Source: Apus apus (Eukaryota; Chordata; Aves; Apodiformes; Apodidae). From it: DNA of 64,000 nucleotides. This document shows, piece after piece, positions 54,201 through 64,000 of the stretch (within the stretch, counting starts at the first letter, position 1; the number at the start of each line of letters is the position of its first letter). Made by a program: the position numbers and the translations under genes. The DNA lies in NCBI RefSeq assembly GCF_020740795.1, contig NC_067282.1, positions 169,166,274-169,230,273 of the forward strand. Reading direction: 5' to 3'. Below the pieces are notes generated by a model. That model worked only from the letters and a program-made list of their open reading frames with translations. It had not been told where the DNA came from and made no database searches.

Positions 54201-57200
54201 TGAAACAAGTAAAGTGACTCTCCAAGTTGACATACCTGTAACAAGAGCCAGACGTTCTACACCAGCAAAGTCTGCGTGTTCAATAGCCATGACACCAGCA
54301 GCTCCAAAGAGCTGTTCAGGGTAGTTGTAGATCAGCTGTCTACAATTAAAACAAAGGTACATCTTCCCATTACACAAAGAACAATCCTTTTAAATACCAG
54401 AGGAACAAAGGACACCCAGTCTTCAGTAATATGGACAAGGAGATATTTCTGCAAGCTACAAAAGCAGTCAGTGTGTCAGCCACCTGCCATACACGCAATG
54501 CTACACCACAAAGGAGCAAATGAAGTGACATGAAAACATACAAAGCTAAAAACAAACAACCAAAATATTCAAACTATTGAAATGCTCTCCCCCTGAAGAC
54601 ACACTATCAATGCAGAGGGACACTTATGCCTTTAATTTTAAGTCCTTTCATCATAAGTGCCACTGGGCACCAAACTGCTTATTTTAGCAGGGTGCACTAG
54701 ACCAATATGTGAAGTAAGGTCTTCAATTCCTTCACCAATACAAAATCCAAACAGTACACAATTCTCTGGGAGCAATAAATGGCTAGTCTTACAAAATAAA
54801 CAAACAGTGAACCACAGAGAAGAGTATGTGATCCCTTATTAATATGTATCCTACTCTCTGTAGAACCAAGCAGTCATCTAAAGCTGAATTATCAATGACT
54901 ATTCAGGAGTGTTATGTCAAATTATTTTTTCCTTCCAAATTAGAGACTGAGCATTGTAGATATTCAGCAGGAGCTGGGAGACGTCAAAAAAAGATGTTTC
55001 TAGTCTATATTCAAAAGAGACAACTGGCACTGCCAGATAAGCACAGAGAAGTTTCTTCCAATTGTGCATCCATATGGCCTTGACCCGTCAGGCATTTCCT
55101 CAGCAGTGTTTAACTGGCTAAGTGTCAGATGTGAAATGGATCTACCACAAGCAAAAATCAGTTTTATCAGGGAATAAATCTGAAGGTCAAGAGTCAATCT
55201 AACTGGAATACAACTAGCCCAGACGCAGTGACAGACTGCTACCTGAGCTTCCTTAGGGCAGCTACCTGTGTTACAAGCATCCTGGACAGCAGTGATGGGA
55301 GGTTTTTTTCATATACTTTGAAGGATTCTTTCATTGATTTGCCAACAGGACTCCTAAGTCTTGGACTCTGTATTTGTACCACTTTCACTGGACAGAGTAC
55401 TCACTTTGCCTACACTAGAACACCATGTACATGAAACATAACATAGATGGGGAGACTATGAAATTCATCAATCTGTCAGTGGTTCTTACAGATCTTTAAC
55501 ACAAATTTTGAATGTAAGCTTTAAGATGCACTATGTCCTGAAAGAGTGTGTCTTTGCTACTGTGGAGAATAGTGCTACTCTGACAATTCCCATCCTTTGG
55601 TGTAGTACTAGCTCATCAGCTTCCTAGAAGAACACATGATACACTGAGCCACCAGGTGTGAAGATGCTCATACGTACAGCAATTTCACTCAACTGAGAAT
55701 TACTGAAAGACAAACATTTTTCATCATCAAAAAACTGAAAATTATTTTTTTTTTGCACTGTGACAGCTTAAGAGAGAAGTGCACTGCTAACAAAAGTAAC
55801 TTAAGTTTGTGACATACCTTAAACAAAAATGGTTATGTGTATAAAAGACTCACAATAGGAAACATAGAGGCCTCTCAAACACTCTTGAATTTGAAGCAGT
55901 CCCCTCCAGCACCAGCATTTTAATGCAGGAAAAAGCATACCTGGTTCAATTTCAATTAAATGCATTTAGCAGCACATACTCTTTCAGCATGTATTTCCAC
56001 CCAAAAGGAGAATGTGGATCCTGACAATGCTGCTGGGTGTAAAAGCACAGTGACTGTGCTTCTACTGGATGGAAATATGAATCGCTGATTAAGTAACACC
56101 ACCTCTTCCTCTTCAAAATAAAAAAATAAAATAAAAATAAAAATAAATAAAAAAATAAAAAAAACGAGGCTGGGGCATCATGCACAAAGGGAAACACAAA
56201 AAACCCCATATAACATTGGTGTCACTGAAGTGAATAAATTAAGCATTAGGTAGGATCATCTAATTTTATGGATAAAAAATAATGTTCTTCATACTCACAT
56301 AATATTAAAATCTGCAACTTTCTAAATGCATTATAAACTCTACCTTTTCCCAGAAAATACATACCTGTTAATAAAGCAGTTTATTCCATGTTTAAGAATA
56401 CGCTCCACCTTCTCCTTCATTTTTTCTTTTTCTGCCTGTTCTATTTCTGCTACCTTTGCTGTGGAGTCCACTCTAACGCGAGAGCCAAAAATCTGCATCA
56501 AAGACAACAAACAGTTCAGTCTAAAAAGCAATTCCATTTACAAAAACATTGTCTCGCAAGAATGGTTCTGTCACCTACCTTAATCTTGTCTGTATCCATA
56601 CCAGTATTTGCAATAAGAATCTTTGCATTTTCAATTCTTTTTGGCTGATTTACACCAATCTTCTTGTCAAGTAAAAAGCCTGTAGGAACAGAAATGTCTT
56701 GTAAGACTTCAGATTAAAAAAGAACAATTAATTTGCATTATTACAAAGTACCTTTATTATTCAATTTAATAACAATATAGCAATGTTTCCTAGAAGAAAA
56801 ACGAAGTCTAACTTTTAACAGCTTCACTTCTGAAGCACACTTACTGCCAACATACAGAGACTTACCTTCATCTAAGTAGGAATCAGCCAAGCTTCCTCCA
56901 AGTTTCTTAATGACGTGGATAGCCTCCAAATTACCAGAACCTTTCAATCTCAGAACAGCTTCTACAGCTAGCTTGACAAAGTGATCTTTATGATGAGTAA
57001 GTAATTTTGATGAAAGAGTCGTTCCTGCAATGTTCATCAAATCTTCACGGAACTTCACTTCATCACCACTAAAATAAAGTCAAAATAAAGTTAAAGTGCA
57101 CAGACTGAAAGTCTGAATTATTGTTAACCCCTCACTGTGAGTCTCTCCCTGCTTCTTCTGGCCTGTATCTGTAAGTTCCATGGCCGTGCTCCATTTTGGG

Positions 57201-60200
57201 GAATGCTACACAGAATCTCTCCAGTGTCCCAGAATAAAACTTTGAAATACAAGTTCAATTAGGAGAACCTCTGCATTCAACTTTAGAAAGCCAGTGCCCT
57301 CAAAGTAAATAAAATAGCCACGCTTCAAATCAGAGTATAAAATCTGAAATAACAGCTTAGATTTTTCTTCTAGGGAGAACATAATTGCTCATATTTTGTT
57401 TCTGCACATTCTTAGTAATATTAAATAATTTCGTAACACTTCTGTAGTTCGTAAAAAAGCAGTCTTTTTATTAAACTGTTAAAATTCATAAATTCAGCCT
57501 TTAGACTACTTGGAAGAGAGCAAAAAATTTTCCAGTGGCATCTTGACTGCTTTATGAAGAGTTACAGCAAATGTACATTACTAACCTATGATCCACAGCT
57601 GCTTTCAAAAGTGCCTCTCTTGAAGCTTTTGTGGCTGCTCTCCAGCCTGAAATGATGGTCTGGGGATGAATCTTCCTTGAAATCAGTAATTCTGCCTCCT
57701 ATTCAAATGAAACAAATTATTAGGTTTTTTTTCCCCGAGGTACATTTATTCTAACTAGGAAAGGCACTTCCAAGTAATCAGAAAATTCTGAATGGCAGTA
57801 AAAAACAGAAAGCTGTAAATAATGAAAGTCAACCTACTGAGAGGAGTTGTTTTTTTTTCCAATCTAGGCAAATATAATCTGCCTTTGGAATATCGTAACG
57901 GAATTTTGATTAACTAAAAAAAAAACCAACTAACTTTAATATGAACAGCAACCAGATATACACTTCAAAATAGCAATCTTTCACTTCATGTTTGAGATCA
58001 GTTTCCTGTTCACTCGCAGCTGCAACTCAAAGTGTAGTTGCAAAAACAAACAAAACATCTCCAAATCCCTTTCTGAGAGGAACTTGGCAAGCTGATGCTT
58101 CTCAGATGCTCTTGATCACAGTTCCTGAATTTGAGATGACCTGGACTTACTGGCACAGCTCTAACAGCAGCTCCTCACTTCTGAAGTCTCTTTCATAGTA
58201 CTTTCAGATTTAAGAGTTCAGCAGTGTAAACTCTGTGTGCAGAGTTTAAAGGAACAGCATGAATTTAGGTCTTGTGCACAAAAGCACCGAATTTAACAAG
58301 CCTCGTGTTTTTTTCTCATTGATGTTACAAAAAGGGTTTCAGAGGACTGAACCTCACAACTAAGCAGTGATGCATGCTACCCAGTGCAACACCCAGGAAG
58401 AGACCAGTGACCTGTGTGATTCTTCTCTGTTTAACTTGCATTATGAAATAAAGTAATTTTCTAAAATGTACCAAATTAAAATACTTGTGAATTTATAATA
58501 ATTATATAACAAATACAACTTAAAGTTAAAAAAAATACTGATGCCACAACATCTAAGGGGGATTTTTTCCCTATACATTTAAACATAAACTGAGTAAGGT
58601 ACCCCTGCACTTTGAAAGCACTCTTCATAAATATCAAATAACACATCCCCCATTGGTATCACAGTAGCACACAGCCAAATAAAACCACATCTAAAACACT
58701 GTAATACATCACCCTCAGTAATTCAGCTGCCAAAACCGTGACAGATGTAGTTCCATCACCAACTTCATCATCTTGAACCTTTGACATATCTAAAGAAAGA
58801 AGCCACTGCATTAGCATTTTGATTCAAAATACCAAGCTCACCAGTACCAACTTTACACACAAATATTTGTATCTTACAACAGCTTGGAGAAGAAAAAAAA
58901 ATCTTAACTCCTCAATATTTTAAAGAGGTTACTCTTTAAGTCACACAAAAACCCAAGATGCAAATCAAATTCAGCATCTTTCAAATTCACACCCTTTATT
59001 AGCAATCTAGTTCCAGTGTGGCAACGGTCAAGAGCTACTCCTTTCTCTTCTCATTCCTAAAGATGGTGATCAAAAAGTAGGGCTAGACAGAAGCTCTAAG
59101 CTACACACACAGGATCACAGAATAACCAAGCACACCTCATGAGCTGTTGATGAATAAGGACCCAGCAAACACAAAATCATCAAGAGACTTGACACCAAAT
59201 TGTTCAGGGTTCTGCTTGTCACTAGAACTGCACCATTTGTAGACTAGGACAGTTGATCACAGAAGTAAACTCTGTCCTGAGTACCATGCTGATTAAGTAT
59301 AAAAGGAGATTTAAAACAGGGAGAACCAGAGAGAATCTCTGTATCACAGCAGATTTCTGTTGCATATTTCCCGATGAAAAAAGAAGGGCATATAGCTGTC
59401 TTCTGTTCCTTTTGATTCCTGGGACAAACCAGGGTTGAGGGAAAACGAGGAAACACCAGCAGAGTTTTGTAAGAGCAGCATATACTTCAATTTTACTTTT
59501 GCAGAGGTCTACAACTCCTGAAATACCTTGGCCTCCTTACCTGAGGAATTTGGCTCTCCGTCCCTTTTACTTTTCACATTAGAATAATGGAATATCTCGG
59601 GTTGGAAGGGACCCCTAAAGGTCATTTAGTCCAACCTCCTTACAATAAGCAGGGCCATCTCATTATTTTAAGACTACTTTCTAAAAAAAAGTACCTAATA
59701 AAGTTACAAATTAAGAAATACCAAGTATTCCAACAACAAGCTGATAGAAACTCACCAACCAAGACCTTGGCAGCTGGGTTGTCAACTCCAATAGCCTTCA
59801 GGATGGTTGCACCATCATTGGTCACTGTCACCGTGCTATCTCTCCCAGTACTTAAAAGAATCTTGTCCTACAAGATTGGAAATACCGCTTGAAGACATAC
59901 TGTAACTATTAAAACTAGAACTAATTAAAAGTAAATTAACAGGTTGTGGGAAACCCTTCTTTTCTTCCCCACATAAGTCTGAACATTGAGGGTAGCCCCC
60001 CAATATCGGCTCGCGACACAGGTATAGCCACTGAGAACTTGCAGCTATCTTACCATGCCTTTAGGCCCCAGGGTGCTCTTGACCAGGTCACCGATAGCAA
60101 TGGCACCAACAAAGGATGACTGAAATGAAAGCAAACGTACCTTAGGAAAGGTTTTTATTTTAGTACAAGAGCAGATGCTAGTCCGTAACTTCCATGGGGA

Positions 60201-61684
60201 CCTTTACACATCCACACTCCTTTCAGCAGAGTCTGGGTCCAAGTTTCTTAACTACTACATTTTGATAAGCCCATCAAATATACTCCTCACAGAAACCACA
60301 AAAGCCTTCCTCACAGGCAAAACAAATGCCTTCCAGTGAACACCCATCTTCTGAGTTGAGGCACTTATTTTAAATACGAGGAGTTTCTCTAACTGTTAGT
60401 ATTAACAACACTCCCCCTACCTGCTGTTCACAGACATGCAACAAGAAAAAACAATAAAACAGACGAAGTACCACACCACCATAAACTGAGAGCACATTTA
60501 ACAGTTTTTTTGAGAATTAAGCTTACCAATCGAGCTGTTTCAGCCTTCTCTTCATCTGCACCTGCTTTGAAAATGTTCACAGGAGCAAGAGAAATGGACG
60601 CCTAAAACACAGATAACAAAGCATATTCCCTTAGTTTTAAAAAACAAGGCATTTAAAAAAGAAATTTCTGATGCTAACAATCTAAACAGTATTTTTATTA
60701 TTAAAATTATTTCTACATCCCACTGGGTTTTGATAAAAAGTATATTCAAGATAAATTCACCTTGATTCTTTCTCAAAAGTCTGTCTTGCAGTCTCTTCAT
60801 CATGTGAAGAGGTTACCAGAAGGATTGCAGTGTCCTCCAAGAAACTGCATACCACGTTCTCTGACAAGATCTACGAGCCTGAAAGGCTGTCACCTGCAAC
60901 CTTAGCTCATGGCAAGGTCCGTGCTGCTTGTCTGGGTGGCTAACCACGATACCCAACAACCCAAAGACAGGAGCAACCAGCAGAGCCTAAAAAATCCAGT
61001 CACTCAGCAGGCTGGGGCTTTAGTACTTTTATATTTGTGTTACAGAATTATAGAATGGTTTGGGTTAGAAGGGACCTTAAAGATCATCTAGTTCCAACCC
61101 CCCTGCACGGGCAGGGATATGAAGCCTATTTTTTATATTTTTTTTTTGCATTTTCATGCAAATTAATTCTATCCATAACGAATACATGCTATTAAAGACT
61201 AGTACTCGCGAAGTACTCGGGGGCTTCAGCGAATCGGGGCCAAATCCGAACAGAAGAAACGCCCCACCACTTTCCCTCTGCCATCTTTCACTCGGCTGTG
61301 CGATCAGCACACGGACTGCCCGCCGGTTCCGCCTCCCCCCCAGCCCTGCTCTCCCGCCACCGCGCAGCAGGGAGGAGGGTGTGCGGGGCCGCGGTCAGCC
61401 CGCCACCCGCCCCTCGCGGCCGGGGGCCCGGCGCTGCCTCCCCCGCCGTGCCAGCCCGGCCCGGCCCCGAAGGCTCCTCCTGCCCCGGCCCCCCAGGCCG
61501 CAGCCGGGCCGGCCTCACCCGGCGCCGCGCCCCGACACACCGACCCTGCTCCTCCTCCAGAACCTTCCAGGCCCGACCCGCCGCGCGGGGGAGGGGCGCG
61601 GGGCGGACGCCCCGCCATGCCCAGGGGCCAGCGCCGCGCCCGCCCCGCCGCTCACCCTGCTGCCCCCGCCCCGCCGCTCACCAT
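48287..61684 (-). CDS. CCT2: T-complex protein 1 subunit beta (CCT/TRiC chaperonin); complete in sixteen exons
   Basis: ATP-driven cytosolic chaperonin subunit for folding actin, tubulin and other proteins. Exons (minus): 61684-61682, 60601-60527, 60119-60054, 59867-59756, 58789-58713, 57698-57586, 57068-56866, 56679-56579, 56492-56365, 54339-54236, 51957-51838, 51245-51117, 51028-50925, 49925-49826, 49147-49006, 48317-48287. All phases join, giving 535 codons, the human length. Visible motifs: [15 protein letters not shown] near the N-terminus, STLGPKGM at 41-48, NDGATIL at 65-71, the ATP-binding GDGTTS at 96-101, and the C-terminal KRVPDHRPC. The first coding exon carries only the start codon, followed directly by gtgagc. 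Introns contain CR1 fragments but no recognised RNA gene. Expression from a CpG-island promoter fits a housekeeping role. Confidence 0.97.
52690..54060 (-). mobile_element. Degraded CR1 LINE, 5' part of ORF2, in a CCT2 intron
   Basis: Read on the minus strand, it shows the start and endonuclease region of CR1 ORF2 ([21 protein letters not shown]-like text interrupted by stops, then [22 protein letters not shown] and SDRALVHF). It lacks the reverse-transcriptase part and the 3' end. Many stops and frame changes mark an old copy. Edges are approximate. Confidence 0.8.
53047..53068. repeat. Perfect 22-bp palindrome
   Basis: The two 11-base halves centred between 53057 and 53058 are exact reverse complements (half-site gtcaacttctt). 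It lies in the CR1 remnant. Confidence 0.9.
56108..56164. repeat. A-rich (AAATA)n low-complexity tract
   Basis: An irregular array of AAATA and AAAATA units in the CCT2 intron between 56365 and 54339. It could be an old retroposon tail, but no body is recognisable. Confidence 0.7.
59578..59645 (-). mobile_element. Short CR1 3'-end fragment
   Basis: It matches the CR1 terminal consensus (gggttggaagggacccctaaagg, in part, then tccaacctcc) in antisense, within a CCT2 intron about 100 bases from exon 4. Confidence 0.8.
61038..61117 (-). mobile_element. Short CR1 3'-end fragment in CCT2 intron 1
   Basis: It contains agaattatagaatggtttgg, then gaagggaccttaaagatc and a ccaacccccctgc boundary, the CR1 terminus in antisense. 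Confidence 0.85.
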
Positions 61685-61950
61685 GCTGCTGCCGCTGCCG
61701 GTACCGGTACCGCTGCCGCCGGGACCCGCCAACCGCCGCCTCTGCCGCGAACCAGCGCCACGAGCTCCCGGCGGAACTGGCGTCAGAGGCGGCAGCGTCG
61801 CTTCCGGCGGGGCGGGCACGGGGGAGCCGCGCTCCCGCCTCGCTCCGAGGGGCGGGCGGCCCCGCCGCGCTCCGGGCGCTTCGGCGGGGGCTCCGTGCGG
61901 GGCTGCTTCAGCCTGCAAGGGAAGGAGCTGGCGCTCGCCCAAGCTTAATG
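61290..61950 (-). promoter_or_regulatory. CpG-island promoter of CCT2
   Basis: About 650 bases of very GC- and CpG-rich DNA spanning the first CCT2 exon (start codon at 61684), with AT-rich DNA on both sides. No TATA box is seen. Transcription should start a short distance upstream of 61684. Long open frames across the island on both strands (up to 318 codons) come from the lack of stop codons in GC-rich DNA and are not genes. Confidence 0.85.
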
Positions 61951-61959
61951 TCATCGTAT

Positions 61960-64000
61960 TCCTGCAGGTCAGTTCCCAGACGGGTCCAAAAGCCTTTTAA
62001 AATCGCTGCTCCTGGACTCCCTGCTGTTGTGCCACCGTGTTGTCGATTAAAACCCGTGAGCAGGAGGTACGATCGCAGGCGATGCGCTCCTCTCAGTATA
62101 AAAAATTGGTAACCGCTCTCCTAGCAGCTTTGCAAATGTGTGAGGCCACATCCAGGCCTTGTTCCGTCGCTGCTTCCCTCTGCCCAAAAAGCCTGTGACC
62201 TGGTCATGTGAAAAAAAAGTTGGTTTGTACGCTGGTTGTATGCATAGTTCCACAAGAATTAATTCCAGCAGCTTCTCTGCCTCTTGCTGCCAGATACAAA
62301 GTGTCTTGGGGTATATGCAAAGCTTTTTTGTTCTAGACTCAAACTGGCCAAAGACAAATACCTATCCCAGCAGAGGTGGCAAAAAAACCCAACAAAACAG
62401 GACTAAGACTCTTGCCAAACTCACACCTATCTAGGGATTTAAGTATGTCAAGACCTAATTAGTATTTTTCTGGAGTTCTCTGGGCTTTTTGCTTTGTTTT
62501 CTTCAGTTAGATCTGTCACCCCCCTAACCTTGTTCTGAAAACTAGAATAAGAATTGAATTTTAACATAATCAGTTCGCAGAGTTATGTAAAAAGTGTTGG
62601 TTAAGGCTAATAACCCAATTAAAACTATGTTAACTATTTTTATCTCAGAATCAGAGCTTTCATAAAGACTTTCACTGAACTAACGATTCGTTTAAATCGA
62701 CATTTGGTGCTACTGTGGCATGACCTGGGGCAGGGGGGGTAAAGATTTGAAAGTGCCTCGGCCAGTTGTCTGAGCTATGACCTTAGGAAGATCAGATGCT
62801 CACAGAAAAACTTGCTACAGCAAACCTGTAAGTTTGGTTTAAGGAGCTTCTGACTCTTGCTAAGCTAAGATTTACAACATGTAAAAGGAGCAAGGCCAGA
62901 ACAGGAAGAGCTCAGCAGAAGCGCTGATTGTGGGTTCCTACCTCTCGCAGCTGCACAGCACCCTCATCTCCTCTGCCAATGGCAGTTCCTAAGGTCACAC
63001 ACAATATTAAGTTTAGTGAGTGAAGGAGAAAAGAAACAGTGCCTCACTTTAATCTTTTCATCAACGTGTATGCTTTGTAAATCACCTCATCTCTTTCCCT
63101 GTCAATAATAATTGGTCAAGACAAAGAATTCAATACTTTGAGGCTTAAGTTCAGTCAAACCAGCCACTTAAGCCTCTGAGCAGATAGGAGTTTGAAGTTG
63201 GAAGGGAAACAGAGACTCTTCACAAAATCGAACTCTTCAGGTGCTCCCAGCTGAGTATTAATAGATGTATTATTGTGTAGGAAATTTAACAAGGCCAGTT
63301 TATATCGTTATTGCAAATCTTGGTACCACACACACTGCCTGGGATGCTGGCTCCTTCATGCCACCTATTTAGACCTGGCTTCAAATTTTATTTCAGAACA
63401 AAGCACCATCAGGTCAAGAATGCAAGGCATATGCATATATATTGGTACCACATCAGTTGCATTATCTTTAAGTTATAATACTGCTAGCTATCTGTTAGTA
63501 TGGAAATGTTAAGTTTAATGGACTGCTAAGCAGCCATTCCCATTAGGAAAGCTGCAAAACTGCTGGCCAGGGATATGAAAACCCTCTTGAGAATCGAGTT
63601 TTGAAGATGTCAGTTACCTAACCAACACTGTGCAAGGACCACGTTAATATTTCTTAAGAGGTTCCAAAGACAAAACATCTGACGTTTCTAGTGCTTTGTT
63701 GACTTGTTGGACAGAAACATATTTATTGAAATTATGCCCTAAAACAGTGACTTGGGGGAGAGAAAAGAGGAAACACTGAATTTTGATAAATCACCACTGT
63801 ATTTCATAGTCTCCAGAAAAAACTGAAAAGGTTATCTGACAGGACTTCAACCTTCTATTTTCTTACTACTTTCTTTCTGAATTTATCAGTACTCTGCCAG
63901 CAAAGTTCATTTGGGTTTTGTGAAATCTTGTAATTTAATAACTGAGAAAGGAGCACATTCACGTGGCTGGAATGTGATTCACTAGCCAGTAGTTGATAGT
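61960..64000. other. Flank upstream of CCT2, no gene recognised
   Basis: Nothing coding, no RNA gene and no clear transposon is seen. In mammals FRS2 lies next to CCT2 in tandem, so the 3' UTR of a minus-strand FRS2 could begin here. A minus-strand AATAAA near 63720 would suit its end. This is synteny-based inference, not shown by the sequence. Confidence 0.35.

Noticed and set aside
61156-62112. 318-codon open frame across the CCT2 CpG island
   Set aside because: Pro/Arg/Ala-rich text in several overlapping frames on both strands is what GC-rich DNA without stops produces.

Overview
This is vertebrate nuclear DNA, almost certainly from a bird. Genes are split into short exons with GT-AG introns, the interspersed repeats are CR1 LINE fragments, and the gene neighbourhood (BEST3, LRRC10, CCT2) matches a known amniote block (human chromosome 12q15) read in reverse. 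The species cannot be named from the sequence.

Layout. 2.8-20.7 kb, + strand: BEST3, a bestrophin-family anion channel, complete from start to stop in nine coding exons (663 codons). 23.4-29.5 kb, - strand: an endogenous retrovirus (class II, alpha/beta-like) with a 3' LTR, polypurine tract, a gag broken into several frames, protease, a long almost intact pol and only the last ~87 codons of env; its 5' LTR is missing. 30.2-30.5 kb: a solo LTR of the same family in the opposite orientation, with its own perfect 6-bp target-site duplication, so it is a separate insertion. 32.2-39.9 kb, - strand: a complete nine-exon pepsin-family aspartic protease (405 aa), best read as the nothepsin/cathepsin E-A-like gene of egg-laying vertebrates. 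44.6-45.5 kb, + strand: LRRC10, single exon. 48.0-61.7 kb, - strand: CCT2, complete in sixteen exons (535 aa), transcribed from a CpG island at about 61.3-61.95 kb. Eight CR1 fragments and several simple repeats lie in introns and intergenic DNA.

The host genes are unrelated in function: a chloride channel, a secreted or endosomal protease, a cardiac leucine-rich-repeat protein and a cytosolic chaperonin subunit. No operon-like or pathway logic links them. BEST3 and the protease converge, and the retrovirus sits in the gap between their 3' ends.

The most interesting non-gene structure is in the retrovirus. Gag, pro and pol occupy three successive -1 frames, and the pro-pol junction keeps a textbook frameshift cassette: a slippery AAATTTA, a 6-nt spacer, then an 11-bp stem enclosing two further perfect hairpins. 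Other points are a tetranucleotide microsatellite that begins exactly at a splice donor of the protease gene, paired AGGTCA half-sites beside that gene's TATA box, and a perfect 22-bp palindrome inside an old CR1 copy. I found no evidence of a wholly new kind of system.
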